DNA of 64,000 nucleotides. It comes from Tulasnella sp. 424. Its lineage: Eukaryota > Basidiomycota > Agaricomycetes > Cantharellales > Tulasnellaceae. Under the pieces are notes generated by a model. The model was given only the letters and a program-made list of their open reading frames with translations. It searched no databases and was not told the DNA's origin. The stretch lies in the NCBI GenBank assembly GCA_019633425.1, contig WSUB01000019.1, positions 1-64,000 on the forward strand, given 5' to 3'. The position numbers and the translations under genes were made by a program. The first letter of the stretch is position 1; each line of letters begins with the position of its first letter. This document shows positions 49,727 through 62,800 of the stretch, piece by piece.

Positions 49727-51977
49727 ATGGCACCCACCGGCACCGCCAACGGCGTCGCATCCTCTTCCAAGTATCTCGATCCTTCAAAAGCTCTCGAGCA
49801 TCTCGCCAGCTACGACCGTAAGGACGGTCTTTCCGTCCAAGAGCTGCTCGACTCGCAGACTCATGGCGGTTTGACTTACAACGACTTCCTTCTCTTGCCC
49901 GGCAAGATTGACTTCCCTGCCTCGGACGTCGTTACCGAGTCACGTATTACGAGGAATGTGACCCTCAAGACTCCGTTTATCAGTAGTCCGATGGACACGG
50001 TGACGGAGAAGGAGATGGCGATTCATATGGCGGTGAGTGCTTTGGGCGTCTCCCTTCAGCCCCAGTTGGTGCCATGAGCTCCTCGACTGAGTGTATCCCC
50101 CCCCCCCCAACCACCCATATGTCATCTTGGACCAGTTGAACTGATGTACATCGTTCTCTCGTCCTCTTCTCTATCCCCTTACTCAACACCCGTCCACGTC
50201 AACTCGATGACTAAAACTAGCTCCTCGGTGGCATTGGTGTCATTCATCACAACCAAACTGCAGAAGATCAAGCCGCCATGGTCCAGGCCGTAAAACGACA
50301 CGAAAACGGCTTTATCAATGATCCGGTTGTCCTCTCTCCTTCGCACCGAGTTAGCGATGTCCTCGACGTCAAGCAGCGACTCGGTTTCTGCGGTATCCCC
50401 ATCACTGGTGAGTCAGCTCGAATTCTCAATTATGCTTTCCGAGAGTACGCGATCGTCGTTGTTGCTGTTAATGCCGCCGACGTATGCGTGTTCGTCTTTG
50501 ATGATGATCAAGCTTTATTTTAATGTCTCAATGCTCTTTCTGCTGAGGGTCCTCTCCGGGTCTATAATGCGGATGACTTTCCCTGAACTTTCCCTTGCAC
50601 CACGCGACCAATTTGACTACGATCAGTTGCTGATGCCCTTCCTCTGTGCATGTAGATACCGGTGCTCTGGGCGGTAAACTTCTCGGCATCATCACCTCAC
50701 GAGACGTCCAGTTCCGGGCTGGTGATGAACTCATTTCGGACGCTATGACCACAGAGGTCGTTACCGCCCCGGCTGGAACTACCCTTATTGAAGCGAACGA
50801 GGTCCTCCGACAGTCCAAAAAGGGCAAATTGCCCGTCGTAGACGCCGAAGGCCGTCTCGTCGCTCTCCTCTCCCGCTCCGATCTCCTCAAAACAGTCAAC
50901 TACCCCTTCGCATCGAAAGTTCCAGAATCGAAACAGCTCTACGCTGCCGCTGCCATTGGAACCCGGCCAGCAGACAGGGACCGCCTTAAGCTGTTGGTCG
51001 AGGCTGGCCTGGATATCGTTGTCGTCGACTCTAGCCAGGGTAATTCCACGTACCAAATCGAAATGATCAAGTGGATCAAGGAGACCTACCCGAAGCTCGA
51101 AGTCATTGCTGGCAACGTCGTCACTCGTGCTCAAGCGGCCGAGTTGATTGCCGCCGGTGCCGATGCTTTGCGTGTCGGCATGGGTTCTGGCAGTATCTGC
51201 ATTACCCAGGAGGTTATGGCTGTTGGACGACCTCAGGCAACCGCCGTCTACGCCGTCGCCGAGTTCGCGAACAAGTTTGGCGTGCCGGTTATCGCTGATG
51301 GTGGCATCTCAAATATCGGGCATATCGTTAAAGCCTTGTCTTTAGGTGCTGGTGCGGTCATGATGGGTGGATTGTTGGCAGGTACGACGGAGGCCCCTGG
51401 AGAGTACTTCTGGCACGATGGAAAGCGCGTCAAGACGTACCGTGGCATGGGTAGCTTGGTAGGTGGAGTGTATACTGAAAGCGCGACGTCCGCTGACAGG
51501 TGGCTCATCCCAATATAGGAAGCGATGGAACAAGGCAAGACCGCTCCTACAGGATCCAAGGGCCAATCAGCCACTGGCGCCACCAAGAATGCGCTGGACC
51601 GAACCGGGTCCAAACCAAATGCGATCGTAGAGAACGCTGCAACTTCTCGTTACTTCTCCGAATCTTCAGCAGTCAAGGTTGCTCAGGGAGTTTCGGGCGA
51701 TGTGACAGACAAGGGCTCGATCGTTCACTTCCTTCCATACCTGCATGTAGGAGTGCAGCATAGTTTGCAGGATGTTGGAGTGCGGAGCGTGACGGAGTTA
51801 CGGGAACGTGTGTTATCTGGAGACGTGCGCTTCGAGATGCGTACTGCGAGTGCCCAGGTGGAGGGTGGCGTACATGGTTTGAATTCGTGAGTCATGCAAT
51901 CTTATATCGAGGGCCACCCTAACTCTATGATTTTGCGCTCTTCTAGATACACGAAACGTCTATATACTGCTTCGTGA
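49727..51977 (+). CDS. Inosine-5-prime-monophosphate dehydrogenase
   Basis: Five exons: 49727-50032, 50221-50407, 50656-51458, 51519-51886 and 51947-51977, giving 564 aa. The enzyme oxidises IMP to XMP with NAD+, the rate-limiting step of guanine nucleotide synthesis, in the cytosol. Seen: [29 protein letters not shown], two CBS domains at about 125-250 ([39 protein letters not shown]), the phosphate loop and catalytic Cys in [12 protein letters not shown] (Cys near 346), [19 protein letters not shown], the [17 protein letters not shown] segment and the flap GSLEAMEQG. The last exon codes for only about ten residues and ends [10 protein letters not shown] run of 12 C in intron 1 (50097-50108) may be miscounted but is non-coding. 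Known target of mycophenolic acid in the family. Confidence 0.96.
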
Positions 51978-52496
51978 GCCTTGGGTCCGCTTTTGGTTGT
52001 AGTTGTATGTATGTATTGGACGATGGGTATTTGAACACGGTTTATTTTGCTTGAATGGTGCACTGCCAGAGAATCGGCATAGTCCTGTTTTCATTTTTGC
52101 TACTCATTGAGGGCTCCGACCCCCAAGGCACACACCACGAGGCGGGACAACCAACGCGCATCGATTCTGACTCATTTCTGGAGTTCTCTCTTTGTTCCCC
52201 CGTTCCGTCGGAACATTTTATCCGGATACGAGTGCCGCTAAGACCTTCCGCCGTTCCGCCTTCACCTCCTTCGAGATCGTTTGTACCCCTCCTCGGTCCT
52301 CGGAGCACTGGATTCCGACGAGCCCTTGCCCCAACTTTCCATGTTCTAAGCCACCAGGGTTTGCGGCGACCCCATTGCACCTACTTTCTATTGGCTGCGT
52401 CTCAAAAGGCTGACGGAGAAAGGAGCCCCTTTCCACTGCTGTCGACATTAGAATTTTCCACCCTCGAGACACTTGCGCCTTAATATCTATCAGTCA
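51978..52496 (+). other. Spacer IMP dehydrogenase to oxygenase-like gene
   Basis: 519 bp without a supportable gene; a short open frame (52055-52483) on the plus strand has no recognisable content. Contains the IMP dehydrogenase 3-prime end and a promoter. Confidence 0.5.
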
Positions 52497-53799
52497 ATGG
52501 CACCAACGATTTCAAACGCATCAGAGTTGAAGGTAAGCTCCATATCTCGAGCTCGTTGACCGCGCTTGGAGTTAGGGCTCAAGACCGGCCCTCCCCAAGA
52601 CAGCTATCGTTCATGCCCTTGAAAACAGTCCCGACGATGGTTCCATCCTTCTCTCCTCTTTCCATGGGGCAGGAGGGGCCTTTGGAGACGAAATAGACCC
52701 ACAGATCGAGATCAAGGGCTTTGGAGCACTCCCGCAAGAGGTTTCAGAGACGACCTATACGACGCTCAAGTCCGAGCATGCACTCAAGTTTCCACCAGAG
52801 TTCGAGCAAGCCCACCGAGAGACGCTCGCACACGAAGCGTTCATCCCATCACCCAAGTTTGTCATCGGCGATCCAAAATGGAAAGCAAAAGTCAGCGGGA
52901 TACTGCAAAGACTGAACGTGCAAGACGTTTTCGATCTGCGCTCGACGGGTCTTCTCGTGTCGCGACACGGAACGTGAGTTGCCCTAGACTCTACGTACCA
53001 TGCAACTCGACCCGTCTGACCCATCCTGTCTGTCAGTCCAGCATCGGCCATCTACTGCAATCCTGCCCCCGAAGTGGCTGGGGCCATCGTCATTGTGCTT
53101 CCCAACGCATTCAAGGGTGCACGAGTGACGACTCGGCACGGAGCAAGACAAGAGACATTTGTCGTCGATTCGTCCTCGGGTTCACGATACAACTACATCG
53201 CCTGGCTCCAGAACTGCTTCGTGGGCGTCACACCCCTTGAATCTGGGTTTAGGGTTGCCCTAGCATATGACATCGTTCGACGAGTTCCACCCCCTTCCCC
53301 AGATTCGACCGGAGAGCTAGCGGACCTCCAACAAATATTGCAATACTGGGTTTCCAATCCACAGAACACACCAAAGCAACTCGTGTACTACCTGAGGGAT
53401 CCATTCGAAGTGATTAGCGGAGTCGAGGAGATCCCACCTATGGCATTATCACAGATGTCATTTATCCGAAAAGCAGGAGAGTCGTTGGGCTTCCAGAGCA
53501 GGATAGCCTGTCTGACGTATACCGTGAGAGGGCGGACATCGGAAAAGGAGAGCGAGGATAGCCCCGGCGATCTTTCGCAAGTGGATCTTGTGGACGTTCT
53601 TGAAGAGCGGATGCAGCTTGAAGACCTCAGAGGACCAGATGGTCTCTCTTCTTCCTTCTCCAGTCGTACTGAGCTTACTATGCTCCCTGAAGAGCTATTG
53701 GGATACTCGCCCAAGGAGCTTTTTGACGGACGGACCGAGAAGCCCGAGGAAGCTCGCGGTGCCACGGAGCGTGATAGCGGCGTGTTGGTGAGTGACTAG
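52497..53799 (+). CDS. Unknown protein resembling a degenerate 2-oxoglutarate oxygenase fold
   Basis: Three exons, 52497-52532, 52576-52973 and 53037-53799, give 398 aa. The core GAIVIVLPNAFKGARVTTRH, with YNYIAWLQNCFVGV and TPLESGFRVALAYDIVRR, has the spacing of basidiomycete prolyl-hydroxylase-like proteins (pattern LPxxxxGGxxxxxH ... AFYSDxxHEVxPVxSGYRxxLxYNL). The positions that normally carry the Asp/His of the metal site read NCFVGV here, so it may be inactive; this is inference from motif memory. The C-terminal third is charged and probably flexible. An alternative ending exists: a strong donor GTGAGT at 53788 could splice to 53853 and extend the protein by 40 codons to a stop at 53975 (435 aa). 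Confidence 0.6.
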
Positions 53800-54186
53800 G
53801 TTAACGTTGGTGGGCGGCGTATTATTGGCTGATCCGACGGTCGTACACAAAGCTGGTTGAGAAAGGTAGACAAATTACCCAACGGACTGGCGTACTGCTA
53901 CTCACCCAAAGCTTCGTTACTTCAGTCTTCAGGTGCAACGTTTTGGTCGTACTGCCTCCAAACCGGCATTCGTGAGCATCTAAGAGGGGTGGAAAGACCT
54001 GGTTGAATGGGAGGGAGGGTGGTGACGGTTATTGATGGGTCGCGGGTCGTCTGCTTACCTGCTGTACATATAATTTGTCTGCTACTAGTGCTTGGTGTGA
54101 GCTGAAGACACATGCTTGAAGAAAGGCCCCTCCCAAATTTTGAAGGTATCGCTATGTATTAATTTAGGGTGCTTCATGTCTCGTCA

Positions 54187-54258
54187 AGCACCTTGACGCA
54201 GCGGAAGCGTGCTGGGCCCATAACCCAGAGGTCGGTTGATCGAAACAACCAGGTGCTA
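54187..54258 (+). tRNA. Initiator tRNA-Met (CAT)
   Basis: A complete cloverleaf: acceptor AGCACCT pairs perfectly with AGGTGCT, D stem ACGC/GCGT, anticodon stem CTGGG/CCCAG with loop CCCATAA (anticodon CAT at 54219-54221), T stem GGTTG/CAACC with loop ATCGAAA, discriminator A at 54258. The A1:T72 pair, three G:C pairs below the anticodon loop, and A instead of T at position 54 of the T loop are the marks of the eukaryotic initiator. There is no intron. It starts protein synthesis with eIF2. Transcribed by Pol III from internal A and B boxes. Confidence 0.95.
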
Positions 54259-54263
54259 TGATA

Positions 54264-54275
54264 TTTTGCATTTTT
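54264..54275 (+). terminator. Pol III T-run terminator of the initiator tRNA
   Basis: TTTT at 54264-54267 and TTTTT at 54271-54275, 6-13 bp after the tRNA end, as expected for Pol III termination. Confidence 0.75.
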
Positions 54276-54538
54276 GCTCCAGCCGCTTTGACCCCTTCCC
54301 TCAGCATCAATCGTTATTTTCCTGCAACATCTATGTTCCGTTTGCTTAGTCTACTTTAACGAGACAGGCTCTATATGTAGGTGGAAACGAGTGTCATAAT
54401 GGATTATGCTACAGTGTAATAAAATACTGAGATGGCAAATGACGAAAGACAACCGTCCCCAAAGAATGCATACAAGAGAGGGGGTGTCACATCGAAGACA
54501 ACAAGAGAATAACATACAAAGCATATGGAGATGGTTAA

Positions 54539-57500
54539 TCACGTAGAAAGCATACCGGGGTCGATGTCGTTATAAGGATTATCGGTTTCGAAAATCGCGC
54601 TGAAGATGTCTTTGCTGTAATTTGACAGGGGACTAAGCTGCTCGACGGATTGACCCTCCCGCGCAGCTTTAAAGCGCTTGGTCCGCTCCTCGTTGTAGAC
54701 ACCTTCCAAGGTCTTGCACAGGTTCAGAATGCCGAAGAGGAATCCAAGATCGGGTTTCTCCGAGTGATGGGGAGGGAAGCGAGCGTACAGCAAGCCGGTT
54801 TCGGGGTCGATGTCAGCTTTGTAGCCTTTCTCAGACGGGTTTCGTACTTCTTCTGGGATGTCGTCCCGACCGTCCATGCGAACGTAGTCGCGACCAGTGG
54901 TGGTATGGGCAAAGTCGACGATGCGGATGGTGACCTCGCCTCGCCTCTTGCGTCCGCGATGACAACGCTTCGCGGCTGGACCAGCCAACAAGTCTTCACT
55001 GGCCGTCCGTCGGAGGTTGGGCCGGATTTTGCCGCTCGCGTCCACCCGTGCACGGCGATCCAACGACTCTCCACGCTTTGCCCTTCCGCTTGGAGCATCG
55101 ACTGCAGCTTTGTACTGTTCTTGCGTTTCCTTGTCGCCGTCATAGATGAAGAGAAGACTGCATCCGTAGAACCGATAGCCCTTGAGACGGGAGATGAGGC
55201 GGGCCAAACCGCAGAGTTTCTGGACGACGACTGGGATGTGATACACGAGAAGCCTCTCGCCGTCGCGGAAGAACGAGCCCAAGACGGACTGGAACTCGTC
55301 ACTGCGGATATCCCTGCCGGTGTACTTGTTCTGGGACCTGTAGGATTGAGCTTCGCTATCCCAAACCTGAAGCACCGGAAAAGGTCGTTTAGCAAAAACT
55401 ACGCAATATGGTTTGCGAAAACCGAAGAATCTCTCACCTGCATTCCACAAATACGGACACCTTTCGACCGGCTGGTGGTCTTGTCGCACTTCTTCCGCTG
55501 ACTCTTCTTCTTGGCAGCAGTGGCGTCGATTCCATACTGACGGGTACCCATCTTCAAGTCCAACACGCAAGGATGCTTCAACCGTCCCGTCAAGTCTTCA
55601 AGGAGGATGAAGTGCTCTTGGCGACTGATCGAAGCGTCGGCGGGTTCAGGTGGTGAGGCGGTGGTTCCCTGGTGAGACACGGATCGTTCGAGAGGGAAGC
55701 CGGTCTCTTGGTGGAGCTGTCCTGGACCGACGCTGGGGTTTCGGCTCTGCTTGGGTGACATCGAGTCAAGCCGGCCCGCACCGAAGAGCAGACCAGCTTC
55801 TGGTTTCTGGCTCGGGCGACCCATGCGGAGCTCGTCTGAATCGGTTTCATGACCAGATTCTGCCAAGTGTCGGGAGTGTTCTTCTAACCGCTGGAGCAGG
55901 GACGCGGGGACGATCTGACCCTCACTCGCGACTCGCCTAAGACTACCTTCTGCCGAAGTATCCTCGAAGGGCGTGCAGGGTACGGTGACCTGGGTCTGGG
56001 GCTCTCCAGGACCTCGCCTGATGAACCGTCTCCTCGGCGTGGCAGCTTCATCTTCTCCAGCACAACACGTCCTCTCGCCTTCCCCATCACCTTCGTCATC
56101 ACCTTCATGTCCATGCCAGTGTGGTGAGCGTAGCTTGTTAAGCGCACGGTTTCGGCGGAAGTGCTTGAACAGGGTCCCAAAGACGTGGTCCTTTAGCTTG
56201 GTGTTGACGGTTGTGGAACCGGTTCCTCCAAAGAACTTGGTCTCTTGGGAGCTCGACGGCGGAGGGGTCATCATCGAGTGATCGGCGTAGGCAGAAGTGA
56301 AGACGGTCAAGGGGAGTCGTCTCGCAACGACCGCCGGGCGCAAGGTTCCACTTGGCGAAACGGTCGGGGGAGGGTACTCTGATGTTGGCGTTGGCTCGCC
56401 AGATTGCATCGCCGGCGGTAGCATCTGTCCAAGAGCATCATCGCTCTCGTGAGAGGGCGTAACACCGGTGTGTTCAGGAGAATCGGGAGGGGTGATCGTT
56501 GATACAGCAAAGCCCGATCCGTCGGCGGGCCTTTCAGGACTCGATCCACTGGATATCGCCCAGCTGCGCGCAAGCGGACTCGAAGTGAACGAACCGGTCC
56601 GGCTAGACGAAGGGGGGCGAAGGTGTCCCTCTCCACCGGGAGTCAAATGTCCATCATCCGTCAACGCATTCTTTGGTTGTTCAGGGCTAGACGTCAAGCC
56701 ACTTCGAACAGACGAAGGTCCCCTCGCAGGCGTCATACCGAAGCCCGACAAACTAGACCTATGACTCCTCGGCCTCGACCGCGAACCAGGCGTACTGTTC
56801 CCAGACAGCTGAGACAAGGATGACGAATGTCTCCTCCCAGGACCATGATGCGAATGTCTCTCGCCATGAAGCATCCACGCGGGCAAGATGTGCCTGTTGA
56901 CATCTAGAGCCACCTCCGGCAGCTCCGCGTCATCTGACGAGTGTCCGTGGTCCAGAGGCACTGACGAGTTCCGGTGCTGTGGTGAGGTATCCGCATGATG
57001 ATCTTCAAACGGCGCTGCTACCTCAGATGCAGCTTTCCTGATCAGAGCTGGTCGAACCGGGTGTTCGGAAGGACGCTCTGGGGTAGGGTCCGAGGCAGGA
57101 GTTGGTGGCGGGACAGTGGGTCCGGGGGAAGCAGCGCGAGAGGATTCGATGGTGGCAAGTTGGGCGGTATGAGATGGTCGGCGAGCTCGTCTGTAATTGA
57201 CAAGCATCACACCGAGATAGCGGGGAATGTAGGCCAGTAGAGGAGGTGCCTCGCGTTCCACAGCTTCGTAAAACAAGTTCTCTCGGGATACGAGGGGCTG
57301 AAATAGGAGACGAAACCTTATTAGTGCGATTCCATCTCCGAACGGAGGAGAACTTTGATACGTCACCTTGCAGACAGCTCGCTTCGTGAACTTGTAGATC
57401 GAGCTATGCCCCCCAACCTGATTCCGAAAGGGCTCCAGTGGCACGGGTGGTAGAACAGGCGAATTAGCCACAACGTCCTCTCCAGCCTCCGCATCATAGT

Positions 57501-59825
57501 ACTCTTCTTGCTCGTCCGAATGTTGCTGGTCGTCCTTCTCCGGGTCCTCCGAATGACGATGCTTCCGTCTATTTCTGCGCTTTCGATGCCGTCTACGGTT
57601 CGAATCCAATTCATTAACATGATCAGCGGGATCGGCTTTTCCATCTTGGCGCACGCGCAGAGCTCTTGAAGTCGAGCGGGAACTCGATCTCGACCTCGAT
57701 CGTTCGCCCTCCGAGTCCCAGTCAGCTCTCGACTGTGAAAGCGATTCCTCGGAATACGTCGAGGCGTTCGACCAGGTCTCCGACTCGGAGGTGTCGTAAT
57801 TTGAAGTACCGGACGAAAGCCAAGCGGATTCGGTGGGGGTAGGGGGAAGAGGCGGTAGATCGTCGTTGGCCAAGGCACGGCGAATACTCGGGCCTGGGCT
57901 TGAAGGGGTAAAAGCAGCCTCCACAGCACTGGTTTGCGAACCTAGGGTCAGAGGAAAGAAGATAAGGTGGCGAAGCGCGTCAGTACGTTATCTTATGAGG
58001 CCAGATTTGGACGTCCCCTTGCAAAAAACGCACCTATTTCAATCGCCGGAGAAGTGTCCTTTTCGTCCTCCTCTCCAGCTAACGGAATAGCGGCGCTCCA
58101 AGGAGTCTTGACTGAACCACCCGAACTCATGCTTCCAGGTCGCGATCGTGAATCAACCAGCGCAGGCGTTCCTTCTCTCGATTCCACGGGGTCCGCAAGA
58201 ACAGGCGTTGCCCGCTTCGTCGGCGAAGTCCTCCTGTTGGACTGCTTCGAATGAGATTTGCTAGGCTTTCTTGACCCATCTCCGTTCGATCTCCTCCGCT
58301 CATCAAAGTTCTCCGCCGTGTCGGTGCCACTCCCGCTGTCCTCTCCAGGCGACAGGAGGCGCTGAGCATCGTCGCTCCCTCCAGAAGCCATCGTCCGAAC
58401 GACCTCGGCTAAAGGGGCGCGTTCTCGTGGTCGTCCACGTGAAGTAGCATCTCCGGTTGGGACGCTCGCCGTGCTTCGTCTCCGGGTCTTGACGGCCACG
58501 GGTCGGGAGGCTGAGGCTGCAGAGGTTTCCACAACAGGTTCTTCCGGTAAATCATACATGGACTCGTCCCTCTCCTTGCCCTTGCCGTTCCCTCGGTCTC
58601 TTGACATCCCATTGTCATCTCCGAAAGCGAACGAACGCGCTCTGCTCTGGCCGACGGGGACCTTGATGCCAGTTACGGAAGGCTGAGCCCCAGATGCGGA
58701 TGGACGAGCTGAAGCCAACCTCCTAGACGACTCTCTATCAGGCCAATCTGAACGCTTGACGAATACTTGATCGCTAACGACTTCTTCCCCAAAATCCTTA
58801 TCATGACCAGGAGAGGAAGGCATCTTGGGTGGGGAGAAAACCTCTGTGCCGGCATCGACGATAATTGCACTCGCTCGGCGGACTGCCTTGGTTCTCGTGA
58901 GAGCGGGCAAATCGAGGGTCGACGTAGATGAATTAGATAGGGCATATGGTTGGTGGGTGAAGGACCGATCCATGGAGGGGCGGGTGGGAGTGAGAGGGGA
59001 CGGCGACTCGTTGATGCTTGATGCTGAGCACAGCGGCAGAGTGAGAGGCTCCGGATGCGGATGAGAACTCTCTCCAGGTGCAGAGGATGAAGGTTCAGAA
59101 GGTTCAGTTTCCCTGAACAGCTGCATGCTCGCCGCCACCTTCCTGCGAGAGGTTGACCCTGCATGTGCCGCGGCGGGTAGGGGCGATTCACTGCCCGACG
59201 ATGAAGATGAAGCGGATAGAGTTGGCGAGGGCGGGGCATCGGATTGGTGAGGTCTGCCGGATGAGGCAGTTGATGAGAGGGGGAATGAAGAAGAAGCAGG
59301 CTTTGTCGAGGTCGAGGGAGTTTGACGTGATCGGTGCTTCACCGGAGATGAAGAGGACGACGGCGCCAGGGCGCTATCAGGTGTTGGGGTGGTCATGCTG
59401 GGTCTCGTCATGGGTGACGGAGATGGAGGGACGTCGGTGGGGGTGGCTGCCGAAGACGGTGAAAGGGGATCGGCTAGAGGATTGGAGCGAGGCCAAGGTG
59501 AAGGCCGTGGAGTGTTGCCGGTGGCGGTCGAGGCTTGGGTTTCTGGCAATCCGTTGGCGATAAGGCTTGACGACGGCGGCTTCACGGACGACGACGGGGA
59601 GTAGAGCCTGTACCTCGTTGGGAGAGCAGCGTCCTCGGAAGAGTGTTCCTCCTCGGCAGAGTCTGTGTCGCTGTTGTCCCTTGGTTTGGGTGGTTGAGAA
59701 GAGGCAGATGACGGTGGTGAGAAGAAATGGTGACGAGTCCGACCATGGATGTCGGTAGTGGTAGCCTGTGCCTTCAATGTCGGTAATGGCGGGTGCTCGG
59801 CATGCAGATGAAGGGCTGGTGCCAT
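54539..59825 (-). CDS. KCS1: Inositol hexakisphosphate kinase (Kcs1 type)
   Basis: Four exons (58034-59825, 57367-57941, 55438-57297, 54539-55366) give 1,684 aa. The C-terminal 330 residues carry the inositol polyphosphate kinase signature: [14 protein letters not shown] (PxxxDxKxG), [19 protein letters not shown] and the metal-binding [14 protein letters not shown]. An upstream conserved block ([20 protein letters not shown] and [20 protein letters not shown]) is typical of Kcs1/IP6K. The first about 780 residues are Ser/Pro-rich and probably disordered. The enzyme turns InsP6 into the pyrophosphate 5-InsP7, which controls phosphate and stress signalling. The 69-bp intron 57298-57366 is open in frame and would add 23 residues if missed; the family sequence ([13 protein letters not shown]) shows it is an intron. 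A fungal Kcs1 with a long N-terminus is normal. Confidence 0.92.
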
Positions 59826-62800
59826 GCAGAAACTGTGTAGTTGGGCGTCAAGGGATCGAAAAAAGGCTTTGGATCAGGAACTGGATGATGGGCTGGTGGG
59901 TGGACAAAGAGAACAAGGCTACTACCAAACGTACCTATATGACTGTTGCCAGATACTGGCCGTCTAAATGCGCTCCTATATAGTGAAATCTGATTGCGCA
60001 AAAATGTGGGTGGAACGAAATTTGGGGGGGTGGAGATGTGTAATGGGATGGTGTCAGCCGGGATGTTGGTTTTGTGTCAGTCCGGACGGGAATCGGGGTG
60101 GTCGGCTGTAAGCGGGTAGAGTGATCGGGTGTAAGCGAGATAGAAAAAGCCAGAGGGAAAAGAAGAGGAGAATCCGAGCAATGACTGGGATTATATACTA
60201 GTCGGAGGAGAAGCGACAAGTAAGTATAGCGCCGGGTGACGGGGGAGGGGGGGAGAGAGAGCAAGAGAGGGTCAACTGGACAAACAACCACAAAGGAAAC
60301 GTTCGTCCCCAAGATGTGAACCAATCGATCCCTTCCCACATCTAGAAACGTGCACTCGTTCTCATTCCGACGTCCTTCCTTTCCACAATTTCGGCTCTAC
60401 CGTTGTTATCTATCGCCCTCTCCTGGGTCCTCGACGTCGCCATCGTCGTGAATGTCGCCTAACCCAAGCATCACCACCAGGGGGAAAGCACAGCATCCAC
60501 CTGGCCTGTCACACGACACACTTTAAAATTCCAGTCCCTCACCGGAACCTGCAAGTTCCAAAGCAATTTACATCATTCTAGAGTCCTCCCTTATCTCTCA
60601 ATAACCCAACCAACACCCATCCCAATGTCACCCAGGTCGCGTTTTCTCCATCCCACTTATTTCGAACGTTGGGGCGCATGGGGAACAAGGTTCCAGCCAG
60701 AGCAAAAATAAGACGGTCTCACCTTGGGAAACACGCCCTCGGCGCCTGTCAAGTCTCCTTTCCCGCTTCCCCACCCATCAAGGCTAAAAATCTCACAGGC
60801 CTTTCTCAACGCTATCCAACGGAAAATGGGTACTCCTTTCTTCGCTGCACCGACCTAAGCTTAGGTCTCAGCTCAAAAGCCTAACTTGCGTTTGTCGACG
60901 AACCCCGTCCGAATGCCACCTTTACCTCACTTTCTCTTTCGTCGTTCTATTCGAGTCGAAACGAACGACCGTTCCCCTTTTCTCCCCCGCTCTTGCCAGC
61001 AAAACCACACGTGTTTTACCGTATCTCTCGAAACGTGGTGGTCCCACCACTCCCGCTCCCCTTTCCAGCGGAGTGCCTGGTGGGTTGGGACGCAGTTTAC
61101 TTGCAGTGAATCGCCATGGCGTCACTCGAAGAACTCCGCAACAGAAACGACTAGCCTTTCGATGATGTTCCTTCTCCGAAAAGCACACACAGGCAATTCA
61201 ATCGTTCGTTCGTTTCTATCTAATCCGATTCGGCGCTACACCTCACTGGGAAACCCTTCTCCCTCTCATGGAAATTGATGAGGGATGATGATGTGTTGGT
61301 ACTCGCCTAGACTCTCCCCGGGTCCTTTCCAACTGGAGCAAGTCTGACCCCGGTCAGCTAGTTTGTTGACCTCTGCTTTTGCTGTGCGATTTCACCGTCC
61401 GGTTCTCCCGAGGAAACGCTATCCGATAACAGCCGACTGTCTTTTCTTATGCTTTCTCATCAGTATAAATTATCAAAGGGCCCCATCGTCATGCCGGGGG
61501 TGGCAATCCTTGAGACCCCGGCTCAGACAAACACGATGACACACTAGATACAACATTTTACCGATACTTCCCTATGGAGGACAGTCTGTCAGCGACAAGC
61601 ACCGGAGCCAAAGCCGACAACGACGCAAACGTGACCATGGGTGGAGGAGAACGCCGAGCATATCACACCAGCTCAACTACATACTCTATCATCAACTCGC
61701 ACTAAGCATTGTTATATCTGTTGCTAAGCTTCCCTGGCGCTTGATATGAAGAATCCTCGTCTTTCTCGAAGAAACCTCGATGTTCTCGAGGGTCACCAGA
61801 GCGTGCTTTCATATGCATGCATGGGCTCCAAAGGTTGGCCCAGAGCTCCCCCCACGTCACCCGACAATGAGAGCATGACCCACCAAACGGCGGAACGTAC
61901 CCACACACGCACTTTCGACGGGAACCCTAGGTAAAGTTCACCGGCCTCAAACTTCATCTCAACATACAGTTTTTGTTTCTTTATCGAAATTGACCGAAGT
62001 CTGTTTTTGTGAACGGAATGAAAAATCCATGGACCACTGTCATCGCGCACGTTCGTTCGCTCCTCTGTGCTTTTTCGGCTTACCCAGAAGAAGACCTATG
62101 CTCCTGCTACTTTCGGCGGTCATCCCAACCTTCTCCCATCTCACGTGCGGGGTGAGATGGGATGGCAGTTGGGGTTAGCACCTGGGATTTCAATTGGACC
62201 TTTCATTCATGAACGCGCATTCGGTCATTGGAAGGCCTTACGGGGCTGTGGCTTGCAGCCCCAACGGCGTTTGAATCCATTGTCACATACTCATACTCAG
62301 GACTTTTCGCATTCGATGGGCGGCTTGCTTTTCATTGGACTACCTTGCTTTTTAAGCTACTACGCACGGTCGTGATCCCAAACCCCAACGATGACCCTCT
62401 TTTTTCATTCTTCCCAATCTTCTCAGCCTCTCTCTCTGTCTCTCGCCTGTTGGTTGAGTACACGTTGTCCGGATGGCTTATCCCCCTTCGGTCCGACACT
62501 GCCTCGACCCCCCAAAATTTTCGCGAGCCTGACAAAGGCACACTTGGTGTCGAAGAGATTTGGGAGAGATAGGTAGGTATCGCCGCAGCGGGCGTGGCCG
62601 TCCTTATCACACCCTTCACGTCCATCCAGTGGGATTAACGCGCCCGGCGAGGAAGAATTGTCCTTAAGGGAAAAGAGACCCCGTGAAGGGTCTGAAAACG
62701 CACGGGCCAACTGAGACCAAGGCATGGCTGCTCGTCGTCCATTGGCTGTGTACATAGATCATCGATGATGGGTGAAGAAGCCCCCCTCCCAGCTAGTGCC

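Noticed and set aside
50097..50108. Run of 12 C as a possible frameshift in IMP dehydrogenase
   Set aside because: It lies inside intron 1 and does not affect the protein.
56000..57900. Long plus-strand open frames opposite the Kcs1-type gene and opposite the ankyrin genes
   Set aside because: They are antisense shadows of Ser/Pro-rich or conserved minus-strand exons and contain no domains.
61492..61523. Inverted repeat GCCGGGG / CCCCGGC
   Set aside because: A 7-bp stem in GC-rich spacer is expected by chance and has no other context.
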